A stretch of DNA of 64,000 nt from a virus. Shown here one piece after another: positions 53,719 to 62,088 of this stretch. The stretch covers positions 1 to 64,000 of the IMG/VR virus record IMGVR_UViG_3300017917_001524; one strand, given 5' to 3'. Both the position numbers and the translations under genes were made by a program. The notes beneath the pieces were generated by a model. It saw nothing but the letters and a program-made list of their open reading frames with translations, did not search any database and had not been told where the DNA came from. Numbering within the stretch: position 1 is the stretch's first letter; every line of letters starts with the position of its first letter.

Positions 53719-54234
53719 ATGAGTGATAATCGCATACCAATAACACGTGTCAGTAAATTCTTTTCCGAAGATGATTTTAAATTAAATCTCGACATTGGTC
53801 AAGAATATTTACATGGTGATATTAACATGAAATTGGTATTATACCGTGTAGATTCAGAAAAAACCGATATTGATAATGTTTATGGTGAGGTAGGTGAAAA
53901 CGAAATTAAATTTTTATCACCTGTTGAGTTTAATGCGTTAGTTAAAATAGATGAACCAAAAAATACCACATATAAAAATGGGTTATTAAGATATAACGAA
54001 CCTGGTAACTTAATTTTATCTGTCTATATTAGACATTTAAATGAACTTAATGTGGATATTAAATATGGTGATTTTATTGGGTATCCCGAATCTGAAGATA
54101 AAGTTAGATATTACAACGTGATTAATGATGGTAAAGTGGTATCAGATAACAAACACGTTATGATGGGTTACAAACCATTTTACAGAACAATAATCTGTAC
54201 TCCAGTACAAAACAAAACATTTAACGGAATATAA
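53719..54234 (+). CDS. putative neck/head-closure protein (gp14 position)
   Basis: 171 residues, beta-rich: LNLDIGQEYLHGDINMKLVLYRVD, NVDIKYGDFIGYPE, VRYYNVINDGK, HVMMGYKPFYRTIICTPV. Lies upstream of the sheath-stabiliser-like and sheath genes, where T4 has gp14 and gp15. The gp14 idea is positional; the sequence alone does not prove it. Confidence 0.55.
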   Translation: MSDNRIPITRVSKFFSEDDFKLNLDIGQEYLHGDINMKLVLYRVDSEKTDIDNVYGEVGENEIKFLSPVEFNALVKIDEPKNTTYKNGLLRYNEPGNLILSVYIRHLNELNVDIKYGDFIGYPESEDKVRYYNVINDGKVVSDNKHVMMGYKPFYRTIICTPVQNKTFNGI

Positions 54235-54822
54235 ATGAAAAAGATATTAAAAGAACAAATCGGTATTGAGGATTTTTTATCGACAATTTCAGATAATTTT
54301 CCTGATTCAGTATATGTTATGGAGTTCATGGTTGATTTCATTAAAAAGTCTAATTGTAAAAGAATTGAATTTGCTGACTTTAGTATATCTGCATATGGTG
54401 CGTCTTTAGATGATCGAGTGATTTTAAATAACGAAATATTAAAATTAGATTTAATTAATGTGTTATATGTGATTTTTCATGAAATTGCTCATCAATATCA
54501 ATACAAAAAATATGGTAAAGAAAAAATGTATAGTATTTATACTGGTAAAATAACACCTGATGAAGGTGCTATATGGTTAAAAAATGTTGAGGAAGTTGCA
54601 GATGATTTCGCGTTTAGAAAACTTCGTGAATTAAGTAAAAAAAACGATTATGTTAAAAATAACTTTAAAAAACTAAAAAAGGTTTATTTGAATATACCAA
54701 CAAGATCATATGTTGGAATTATTGAAAACATAATAAATTTATTTAAAAAATCGGGTTTGGACGAAACAAAAGAAAATATTGGTGAAGTGTTGTATAATAA
54801 TTTTGTAAGAGTAAAAAAGTAA
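54235..54822 (+). CDS. HExxH metallopeptidase-like protein
   Basis: 195 residues. Zinc-binding HEIAH with His82, Glu83 and His86 in FHEIAHQYQYKKYG, and a downstream EEVADDFA (119-126) supplying a third acidic ligand. This is a gluzincin or SprT-like layout. N-terminal MKKILKEQIGIEDF resembles other short basic leaders in this phage. It begins directly after the 53719 stop, among neck genes; it could process a virion protein or act on the host wall or host proteins. Confidence 0.7.
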   Translation: MKKILKEQIGIEDFLSTISDNFPDSVYVMEFMVDFIKKSNCKRIEFADFSISAYGASLDDRVILNNEILKLDLINVLYVIFHEIAHQYQYKKYGKEKMYSIYTGKITPDEGAIWLKNVEEVADDFAFRKLRELSKKNDYVKNNFKKLKKVYLNIPTRSYVGIIENIINLFKKSGLDETKENIGEVLYNNFVRVKK

Positions 54823-54823
54823 A

Positions 54824-56071
54824 ATGGGTAAGGTAAAAAAAATATTCAAAAATAATATTGACGTATACGTTGGTGGTAAAAAAGAACTAACAGAAAGGAG
54901 AAAAGAACTGTTGGAAGAAATCACCAAGAGTGATACGTTTTTACCTGATTCAATTTTACACGATGATATTGACCGAGGTATGTTAGATTACGTTGAAAAC
55001 GAATTTAAGGTCGTTTCTGACGGTAAAAAGATCCCAATTATACCAAGAATACTAACAATACAAAGATGGTCAGAAATAAGTTCTACGTGGGAATACGTTG
55101 ATGAAGATAATAACATCCAATTACCATTCATTTCAGTAATTAGAAAACCAGATGTTCAACCGGGGACAAACCCATCAGTACAAAGAACAATACCTGATAG
55201 ACATCGTTTTAACTATTTAACAGTTAAAACATGGAATGGTGGTCAAATGGGTGCTGACATATATAAAATCCCACAACCAATTGCTGTCGATATTAGTTAC
55301 GAAGTTACAATCATTTGTAATAAATTTAGAGATGTAAACCGATTTAATAAATTAGTTATGCAACGATTTACATCAAGACAAGATTATACTCGTATTAAAG
55401 GTCATTATGTTCCGATTGTATTAGATCGTATTGAAGACAATACCCCAATAGACTCAATTGATGGTAGACGTTTTTATGTTCAAAATTATCATTTTACCGT
55501 TTTAGGTTTTTTAATTGATGGTGATGAATTTGAAGTAAAACCTGCAATTAATAGAGTTCTTCTATTAAACGAATTCGTTGACATTAAAAACTTTAAAAAA
55601 CGTTATATCACAAAAACAATCGATCTTGTTGTTGTTAATATTGTTGCAAATGGCTCACAAACAATATTTGACGTTGGTGAACCAATGGGAGTATTGTTTT
55701 ATGTTGCAATTAATGGTCTTATACAAGAATATAACGTTCAATATTTCCATATACCCGGAACAAGTAGAATTACATTCGTTTCACCACCACCAGCAAATAG
55801 CGTCATAACTATTGTATATTACCGTGGTCGTAATTCATTCATTATTGATAGTGGTGGTAGACCAATACAAAACGCTAAAGAATATTTCATCTATGATGGT
55901 TCAACACTCGAATTTACCGTTTCAAATGGTATAGATAGTGTAATATCTTTAGACATTAATGGTTTGACACAAGAAGAAGGTGTTGGTTTTGACATTAGTG
56001 GACTTTATACTGTTAAATTAAACTACTCTCCAGTCATTGGTTCAAAAATAGGTGTGAGTTACCTATATTAA
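54824..56071 (+). CDS. putative tail completion/sheath stabiliser (gp15-like) with extra domains
   Basis: 415 residues. About residues 65-250 fit T4 gp15-type proximal tail proteins (IPIIPRILTIQRWSEI, YEVTIICNKFRDVNRFNKLV, YVPIVLDRIEDNTP). The C-terminal 160 residues hold two beta domains with VLFYVAINGLIQEYNVQYF and TIVYYRG, then SLDINGLTQEEGV, not found in T4 gp15 (272). Located directly before the tail sheath gene. Its stop overlaps that of a small convergent gene. Confidence 0.6.
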   Translation: MGKVKKIFKNNIDVYVGGKKELTERRKELLEEITKSDTFLPDSILHDDIDRGMLDYVENEFKVVSDGKKIPIIPRILTIQRWSEISSTWEYVDEDNNIQLPFISVIRKPDVQPGTNPSVQRTIPDRHRFNYLTVKTWNGGQMGADIYKIPQPIAVDISYEVTIICNKFRDVNRFNKLVMQRFTSRQDYTRIKGHYVPIVLDRIEDNTPIDSIDGRRFYVQNYHFTVLGFLIDGDEFEVKPAINRVLLLNEFVDIKNFKKRYITKTIDLVVVNIVANGSQTIFDVGEPMGVLFYVAINGLIQEYNVQYFHIPGTSRITFVSPPPANSVITIVYYRGRNSFIIDSGGRPIQNAKEYFIYDGSTLEFTVSNGIDSVISLDINGLTQEEGVGFDISGLYTVKLNYSPVIGSKIGVSYLY

Positions 56072-56226
56072 TCTTCACCATACAAATCTTTTTTCTTTGG
56101 TCTACAAAGATCATCGATCATTTTTTCCAAAACTTTATAAATTTTTGTACCATTGGTGTCACAATATTTTTTTAACATTTCGTGATGCTTCTTACTGATT
56201 TTTACGTTTTTATTTTCGTTAATCAT
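56068..56226 (-). CDS. small ribbon-helix-helix-like protein
   Basis: 52 residues, below common ORF length cut-offs: MINENKNVKISKKHHEMLKKY, then TNGTKIYKVLEKMIDDLC and a basic tail. The strand KNVKIS followed by two helices is the RHH/MetJ-Arc DNA-binding pattern. It has a TATTTATC box 17 nt upstream on minus and overlaps the convergent gp15-like gene by 4 nt. Possibly a transcriptional repressor or regulator of late genes; target unknown. Confidence 0.65.
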   Translation of the reverse strand: MINENKNVKISKKHHEMLKKYCDTNGTKIYKVLEKMIDDLCRPKKKDLYGED

Positions 56227-56243
56227 ATTACATTATATTTTTA

Positions 56244-56251
56244 GATAAATA
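56244..56251 (-). promoter_or_regulatory. late-promoter-like box (TATTTATC)
   Basis: Minus-strand TATTTATC, 17 nt before the ATG at 56226. Confidence 0.4.
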
Positions 56252-56308
56252 TAGATAATAAACTATCTTTTTATTAGAAATAAAAGAAATCTTTGTTAAA
56301 AACAAAGA

Positions 56309-56316
56309 TATTTATA
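56309..56316 (+). promoter_or_regulatory. late-promoter-like TATTTATA box of tail sheath
   Basis: Exact TATTTATA followed by GGTAATATAATAA, 34 nt before the ATG at 56351; the extension matches the site at 86. Confidence 0.6.
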
Positions 56317-56350
56317 GGTAATATAATAATTTCTAAATAAAAAGTAAACA

Positions 56351-59182
56351 ATGTCAAACAGTGTAAAAGTTTCTCCCGGTGTTTATACAAGAGAAGTTGA
56401 CTTAACTTTTGTAGCACAAAGCGTTGGTGTGACAACATTAGGGTTAGTTGGTGAAACATTAAAAGGTCCAGCATTCGAGCCGGTCTTAATAAGTAATTTT
56501 GATGAATTTAAAACATACTTTGGTAGTACGTCACCACAAAAAGATGGTAACGGGAATCCGAAATATGAATTAGGTTATGTCGCCAAATCATACCTACAAG
56601 AATCTAACCAATTATTTGTAACCAGAATTTTAGGTTTAACAGGTTATAAACCACATAATACGTATGCAATAAAAACATTAGGTGGAATTGTTGTTGATGA
56701 CACTAGTGTGGATAGTGAAACAATAACTCTTGATAGTATGGTTCTAACAGGATCAACTACAGGTGTTACAAGTTCAGTATTCTATAGTGAGTTGTCAGAT
56801 AAAATGACCGTTGATGGTGTTACAGTTATTGACTATATCACAGGTAACACGTTCAATGATTCTGATTGGTTCACAATTGGTTTCATTAATGATGTTAACT
56901 TACCAATAACAGGTACACAATTGGATTCACCAATTGGTAGATACAACAATAAGAATTGGTATAATGTGTATTTCAATAATACTTTAGATGGTGTATATTC
57001 ATATATTTTCCAATATAGTGGTTCTACAGGTACATTAGGTATCACAAGAATTGAATACCCTGCACATGAGAATACTGATTATTCTGACATCGCTGTTGTG
57101 ACATTAAGATCTAGAGGTAGATATGTTGGTGAAAAATTAACATATGAAGTAACTGGTTCAACAAGTTTGAATGTAGTTTCCACAACATTAACTGAAAACC
57201 CATTATCAGAATTCACAATTAATGTGACAGGTTTAACAGGTGGTGCAAAATCATTTGTATGTTCAATGGATGAAACATCAACAAAATATGTTACAAAAGT
57301 TTTGGGTACATCTGTATTTGATAAAGATTATACTGAGTTTCCAATCCATGTACATGAATCATATCCTAAATTTTTGAAAAACGCTTATCAACAAGGTTTG
57401 ATCAGAGGTTTAGCGACAACTAAAGTTTATCACTTAGATGGTAATGATTTCGTGTCTAGTTGGGAAACAGGTTTATCACCAATGGTAGTATCTGAAGTTC
57501 GTGGTGGTAAGGTTTCTAATCTATTCCAAGTAATAACAATTTCTGATGGTGATGCATCAAATAAACAAGTTAAAATCAGTATTCAAAACATTAATTTAGA
57601 TACGGGTGAATTTGATTTACTTGTTCGTGACTTCAACGATACTGATGAAAATCAAGTAATACTTGAACGTTTTTCAAGATGTTCAATGAATCCTGAAGTT
57701 CCAGGTTACATTGCTAAAAAAATTGGTACAAGTGATGGTGAATATGAATTGTCATCAAAATATATTATGTTGTCAATGGCGCCGAACGCACCAATAGACG
57801 CGTTCCCTGCGGGTTTTAAAGGATTTATACAGAACCCAAATATGAGTGGAGCTAAGTTGGGTAGTGTTCTATATAAAACTGAATATTTTGACGCTGGTGA
57901 TGTTTTATACTATAATGAAGATGGTTCACCACAAATTACAAACGGTGATAAGGTAAGAAAAGTAAGTTTGGGTCTATCATCACAATCAGGTTTTGATTTC
58001 GATAATGATTTATTATCATTCAAAGGTGCTGGTGGTACAAATCAAACATTTGGTTTCCACTTATCAGTAAACGCTTCACCAATAACTGGTACAACATACC
58101 TAACAACTCCATATGACCTTGAAGGTACTAATAAGGATAAATTAAGTGATATTAACTTCCGTAAATTCACATTCGCTGTATGTGGTGGTTTTGATGGTTG
58201 GGATACATATAGAAATGTAAGGACGAACAATGATTCTTATATCTTTGGAAAGAACACCTACATTACAAACCATTTAACTAATGGTGGGGTGTTTAGTTCT
58301 TCTGTTGGTAACTCCGATTACTACGCATATTTACAAGGTATCGAAACGTTCTCCAACCCTGAATCTGTAAACATAAACGTTTTTGCAACACCCGGTATCA
58401 ACTTCTTTGACCATAGTTCACTAACTAGTCAAGCAATTGATATGATTGAAAACGATAGAGCTGATTCATTGTACATTATCAATACTCCAGGTCCAACACA
58501 ATCAGGTCAGTTTACCACAGCCGAAGAGATTGTGACAAGTTTAGATGACTTAGGATTTGATTCTAACTATTCAGCAGTTTACTGGCCTTGGATTCAAGTT
58601 AGAGATAGTGATAACGGAACACAACTTTATATCCCACCAACAGGTGAAGTATTGAGAAATGTTGCATTAACCGATAACGTTTCATATCCATGGTTCGCAG
58701 TTGCTGGTTATAACAGAGGTATTGTTAAATCAATTAGAGCTCAAAAGAAACTAAAAGAATCTGATTTAGAAAACCTTTATAAAAATAGAATTAACCCAAT
58801 CGCAACCTTCTCTGACACTGGTACTATCATTTGGGGTAATAAAACACTTCAAGTTAGAGAATCTGCTTTGGATAGAATTAACGTAAGAAGATTACTATTA
58901 AGAACAAGAAAACTAATATCTGCGGTTTCCGTTAGATTATTATTTGATCAAAATGATGACCAAGTAAGAAATGAATTCTTGAGATTAGTTAATCCAATTC
59001 TAGAATCAATTAAAAAAGAAAGAGGTATTTTTGAATTCCGTGTTACAGTTTCAAATGATCCGGAAGATTTTGATTCAGATACATTGAGAGGTAAAATTTA
59101 CATCAAACCAACAAGATCTTTAGAAAGAATTGATTTGGAATTTGTTGTAACTCCTACAGGAGCTTCTTTTGAAAATGTCTAA
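56351..59182 (+). CDS. tail sheath protein (gp18-like)
   Basis: 943 residues (T4 gp18 is 659). N-terminus VKVSPGVYTREVDLTFVAQSVGVTTLGLVGETLKGPA (in two parts) is the sheath signature; the C-terminal core has YPWFAVAGYNRGIVKSI, GTIIWGNKTLQ, and INVRRLLLRTRKLIS, with VTVSNDPEDFDSD and a final beta strand. The extra 280 residues are mainly in the middle, probably surface domains on the tail. It contracts to drive the tube through the host envelope. Followed by a terminator. Confidence 0.95.
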   Translation: MSNSVKVSPGVYTREVDLTFVAQSVGVTTLGLVGETLKGPAFEPVLISNFDEFKTYFGSTSPQKDGNGNPKYELGYVAKSYLQESNQLFVTRILGLTGYKPHNTYAIKTLGGIVVDDTSVDSETITLDSMVLTGSTTGVTSSVFYSELSDKMTVDGVTVIDYITGNTFNDSDWFTIGFINDVNLPITGTQLDSPIGRYNNKNWYNVYFNNTLDGVYSYIFQYSGSTGTLGITRIEYPAHENTDYSDIAVVTLRSRGRYVGEKLTYEVTGSTSLNVVSTTLTENPLSEFTINVTGLTGGAKSFVCSMDETSTKYVTKVLGTSVFDKDYTEFPIHVHESYPKFLKNAYQQGLIRGLATTKVYHLDGNDFVSSWETGLSPMVVSEVRGGKVSNLFQVITISDGDASNKQVKISIQNINLDTGEFDLLVRDFNDTDENQVILERFSRCSMNPEVPGYIAKKIGTSDGEYELSSKYIMLSMAPNAPIDAFPAGFKGFIQNPNMSGAKLGSVLYKTEYFDAGDVLYYNEDGSPQITNGDKVRKVSLGLSSQSGFDFDNDLLSFKGAGGTNQTFGFHLSVNASPITGTTYLTTPYDLEGTNKDKLSDINFRKFTFAVCGGFDGWDTYRNVRTNNDSYIFGKNTYITNHLTNGGVFSSSVGNSDYYAYLQGIETFSNPESVNINVFATPGINFFDHSSLTSQAIDMIENDRADSLYIINTPGPTQSGQFTTAEEIVTSLDDLGFDSNYSAVYWPWIQVRDSDNGTQLYIPPTGEVLRNVALTDNVSYPWFAVAGYNRGIVKSIRAQKKLKESDLENLYKNRINPIATFSDTGTIIWGNKTLQVRESALDRINVRRLLLRTRKLISAVSVRLLFDQNDDQVRNEFLRLVNPILESIKKERGIFEFRVTVSNDPEDFDSDTLRGKIYIKPTRSLERIDLEFVVTPTGASFENV

Positions 59183-59183
59183 T

Positions 59184-59214
59184 AAAAAAACCCTTCAAAT
59201 TGAAGGGTTTTTTT
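59184..59214 (+). terminator. intrinsic terminator after tail sheath
   Basis: Stem CCCTTCA/TGAAGGG flanked by A7 and T7, making a 14-bp A/T-extended hairpin with 3-nt loop. Confidence 0.85.
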
Positions 59215-59439
59215 ATGTTCCACGTGGAACATAAATTTTTAAAAAAATCTACTAGGGCCCTAATATTAAATAATTATTATATCTAGATATTATATACTAG
59301 TATATACTAGACTAGTTATATATACTAGCATTTATTAAGTAAATAATATTTACTAGTGCTTATTATTTTTGGTCCAGTAAAAAACTACGAAAAAAAATTG
59401 ATAAAGTCAAGTTATTGTGGAAAAAAATATTTCTAAGCA
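59215..59439. other. noncoding tract between sheath and tube: parS-like palindrome plus CTAG-rich region
   Basis: The 303-nt gap 59183-59485 has no ORF with a plausible start. After the sheath terminator it holds the palindrome TGTTCCACGTGGAACA, a GGGCCC, and a strongly AT-rich stretch with seven CTAG tetramers at 59252, 59283, 59297, 59307, 59312, 59325 and 59353, several within repeated TATACTAG. It ends with a late-type box before the tube gene. Possible origin, partition or packaging element. Confidence 0.6.
59216..59231. promoter_or_regulatory. parS-like palindrome (candidate ParB-binding site)
   Basis: Perfect 16-nt palindrome TGTTCCACGTGGAACA, matching the bacterial chromosomal parS pattern (TGTTYCACGTGRAACA). 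No other full match was noticed in the window. Confidence 0.6.
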
Positions 59440-59447
59440 TATTTATT
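59440..59447 (+). promoter_or_regulatory. late-promoter-like box (TATTTATT) of tail tube
   Basis: TATTTATT 38 nt before the ATG at 59486. Confidence 0.4.
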
Positions 59448-59485
59448 AGTAAACATAATAACAAAAAAAATTAAAATTAAAAAAA

Positions 59486-59974
59486 ATGGCAGATTTACTA
59501 ATGAAAATGCCGGTTCCATATGAACCGAAAAGAGTAAATAGATTTATACTTAGATTCCCTTCAACTTTAGGAATAAATGAATGGTATGTAACATCGGCAG
59601 CTAGACCTAGTGCAAAAATAAATTCAGTTGCAATTCCTTTTATCAATACTTCAACATACGTTGCTGGTAGATTTGAATGGAATGAAATAAGAGTAACATT
59701 TAAAGATCCAATCGGACCTTCAGCGGCACAGGCTTTAATGGAATGGTTTAGATTACACGCTGAATCAGTAACAGGTAGAATGGGTTATGCTGCAGGGTAC
59801 AAGAAAGATATTGAACTTGATATGTTAGATCCAACTGGTGTTGCAATTGAGAAATGGATACTTCAAGGCACATTTATAACTGATTTAAATTTTAATGAAT
59901 TAGACTATTCTAGAGATGATTTAGCATCTATTACATGTAGTTTAAGAATGGATAGATGTATACTTGTGTACTAG
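59486..59974 (+). CDS. tail tube protein (gp19-like)
   Basis: 162 residues (T4 gp19 is 163). Begins MADLLMKMPVPYEPKRVNRF and continues FPSTLGINEWYVTSAARPS, WNEIRVTFKDPIGPSAAQALMEW, and a C-terminal DLASITCSLRMDRC, the T4 tube pattern. It polymerises into the inner tail tube through which DNA passes. Directly after the noncoding parS-like tract and before a homing endonuclease gene. Confidence 0.93.
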   Translation: MADLLMKMPVPYEPKRVNRFILRFPSTLGINEWYVTSAARPSAKINSVAIPFINTSTYVAGRFEWNEIRVTFKDPIGPSAAQALMEWFRLHAESVTGRMGYAAGYKKDIELDMLDPTGVAIEKWILQGTFITDLNFNELDYSRDDLASITCSLRMDRCILVY

Positions 59975-60014
59975 TTTTTTTACATAACCTTTTCATCCTA
60001 AAAATAATTCCATA

Positions 60015-60022
60015 TATTTATA
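60015..60022 (+). promoter_or_regulatory. late-promoter-like TATTTATA box
   Basis: Exact TATTTATA followed by G, 15 nt before the ATG of the homing endonuclease at 60038. Confidence 0.5.
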
Positions 60023-60037
60023 GTAAAATATAGATAT

Positions 60038-61618
60038 ATGGAATTTTCTTTTTTTACTACTGAGAATAAATCAGGATATAAAACAAATGAAAAGTGGTTT
60101 TCAAAAAATTATCCTGAAGAATATTCAAAAATTATTAATTATTCATTTGTTAAGGATAAAAAAATGTCTTTTAAAGAAAAAATTTGGTTTTATTTTAATA
60201 ATTTAAAACAAAGACCAACATGTAAAACATGTGGTGATGAGATTAAATTTCGTGAAAGATTCGACGTTCCATATGGTGAATTTTGTAAGTTAAAATGTTT
60301 TAATGAAAATAAAACTGAAATGGTCAAACGTCAAAAAATAACATTTAATAAAAAGTATGGGGTTGATTTTTATACACAACATTCTGATTTTATAAAAAAA
60401 CAAAAAGAAACAAAATTATTAAAATATGGTGATGAAAACTATAATAATGTTTCTAAAATAAAAGAAACAAAATTATTAAAATATGGTGATGAAAACTATA
60501 ATAATATTAACAAGGCGGTGATAACGTTAATGTCAAAATATGACGTTACCAATTATTCCAAATCAAATAACTATAGAAAAAAAATAAATAATAATTTTAA
60601 GTTATTATATCCTGATCTAAATATAATTGATATTAATAAAAATTATGTATCAATAAAATGTCATGAATGTCATGAATGTTATGAATTAACGAAACAATTA
60701 TTATATGAACGATCAAAAAGGGGGTATAAGGTTTGTACAAAATGCAACCCAATAGGTAATACAAATAGAAGCGGGTTAGAAGTAAGTCTAACAAATTTTT
60801 TATCAACATTAAATATTGATTATGAAGTAACTAATCGTAAAATTTTAGGGAAAGAGGAATTAGATATTTATTTTCCTAAAAATAATTTAGCGATAGAATT
60901 TGATGGTATATATTGGCATAATGAATTATTTGTTGATAAAAATTATCATTTAAATAAAACAATAAAGTGTAATGAAAAAAACATTGATTTAATACATATA
61001 TTTGAAGATGAATGGTTATATAAACGTGAAATAGTGAAATCCATAATAAAAAATAAGTTAGGTTTGACATCAAATAAAATATTTGCACGTAATTGTCAAA
61101 TTATTGAAATAACATCAAATGAATCTAAGAAATTTTTGGATGATAATCACATACAAGGTAATGTAAATACAAAGGTTAGAATTGGTTTGATACACAATAA
61201 TGAATTAGTTTCATTAATGACATTTTCGAAAGGTAGGATAATTATGGGTGGTAAATCTGATGAATGGGAATTAACTCGTTTTTGTAATTTATTAAACACC
61301 AATGTAATTGGTGGCGCAAATAAATTATTTAAGTTTTTTATTAAAAAATATTCTCCCAAAAAAATAATATCATATTCAGATATTAGACTTTTTAATGGGG
61401 GGTTATATGAAAAAATGGGCTTCAAGAGAGTTTCACAATCAAAACCAAATTATTGGTACGTTAAAAATGGTTTAAGATCACATAGATTTAATTATAGAAA
61501 ATCAATATTGGTTAATGATGGATTTGACCCTAATAAAACTGAAAAAGAGATTATGTTTGAACGAAAAATTTATAGAATTTATGATTGTGGTAATATAAGG
61601 TGGGAGTACCAAAATTAA
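60038..61618 (+). CDS. free-standing Vsr-like homing endonuclease
   Basis: 526 residues. N-terminal zinc-finger-like CKTCGDEI...C-x3-C, two tandem 19-residue units containing KETKLLKYGDENYNN, then CHECHECYEL...CTKCNP, and a catalytic core ELDIYFPKNNLAIEFDGIYWH with IDLIHIFEDEW, the Vsr/EDxHD pattern. The C-terminal part has FLDDNHIQGN and ELVSLMTFSKGR as in the 21559 protein, to which it is clearly related. It lies just after the tail tube gene, a typical conserved target, and has its own late-type box. Confidence 0.87.
   Translation: MEFSFFTTENKSGYKTNEKWFSKNYPEEYSKIINYSFVKDKKMSFKEKIWFYFNNLKQRPTCKTCGDEIKFRERFDVPYGEFCKLKCFNENKTEMVKRQKITFNKKYGVDFYTQHSDFIKKQKETKLLKYGDENYNNVSKIKETKLLKYGDENYNNINKAVITLMSKYDVTNYSKSNNYRKKINNNFKLLYPDLNIIDINKNYVSIKCHECHECYELTKQLLYERSKRGYKVCTKCNPIGNTNRSGLEVSLTNFLSTLNIDYEVTNRKILGKEELDIYFPKNNLAIEFDGIYWHNELFVDKNYHLNKTIKCNEKNIDLIHIFEDEWLYKREIVKSIIKNKLGLTSNKIFARNCQIIEITSNESKKFLDDNHIQGNVNTKVRIGLIHNNELVSLMTFSKGRIIMGGKSDEWELTRFCNLLNTNVIGGANKLFKFFIKKYSPKKIISYSDIRLFNGGLYEKMGFKRVSQSKPNYWYVKNGLRSHRFNYRKSILVNDGFDPNKTEKEIMFERKIYRIYDCGNIRWEYQN
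60404..60505 (+). repeat. two 45-nt identical units with 57-nt period
   Basis: Two exact 45-nt copies (60404-60448 and 60461-60505) coding the duplicated KETKLLKYGDENYNN segment of the homing endonuclease. Identity at the DNA level suggests a recent duplication. Confidence 0.85.
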
Positions 61619-61636
61619 AACTTTACAATTCATTGT

Positions 61637-61670
61637 AATTCCGATATGTTTATATCGGAATTTTTTTTTT
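61637..61670 (+). terminator. intrinsic terminator after homing endonuclease
   Basis: Perfect 11-bp stem (61637-61647 with 61652-61662), loop GTTT, followed by a T-run to 61670. Confidence 0.85.
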
Positions 61671-61698
61671 AATATACTTATATAAAAACAAATAAAAC

Positions 61699-62067
61699 AT
61701 GAATAAAGAATCATTAAAAAATTTCCCTATCGAACCATTAATGAGTAATAGGTATATAATTAGAGTGATTGGTGTAGAAATACCAGAGTATCTATTCAGA
61801 TCCTTTAAAATATTCAATAATGGTGAAGATTTGATTTTTATGACAGATTTTTTTGAAACGGTACAATATTCATTTAATCCAAATGATTTTTTTAACATTA
61901 CTGGAATTAAAATTGAGTATTTATCACCTATTGGTGATGTTGTAAAATCATTAATTTTCAATATTAAAGAAGGTAATTTTGAAAAAGAACAATCATATTC
62001 AGATGATGGTTTACAAATAAATAAATTAAAATATACAATAGATAAAAATAGTTTGTATCTAATATAA
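61699..62067 (+). CDS. putative small tail structural protein
   Basis: 122 residues. Opens KNFPIEPLMSNRYIIRVIGVEIPEYLFRSF (two parts), a layout reminiscent of tube-like tail proteins (NRY-strand, IP-strand), followed by beta strands with no catalytic motif. Sits between the tube and the gp26-type hub gene. Could be a tube-like baseplate or junction protein; this is inference. Confidence 0.6.
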   Translation: MNKESLKNFPIEPLMSNRYIIRVIGVEIPEYLFRSFKIFNNGEDLIFMTDFFETVQYSFNPNDFFNITGIKIEYLSPIGDVVKSLIFNIKEGNFEKEQSYSDDGLQINKLKYTIDKNSLYLI

Positions 62068-62088
62068 AAAAGTAAAAACAAATAAAAC

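Noticed and set aside
59232-59439. tRNA or structured RNA in the sheath-tube gap
   Set aside because: No cloverleaf arms, T-loop or CCA end could be found; the palindromes are short and AT-rich.
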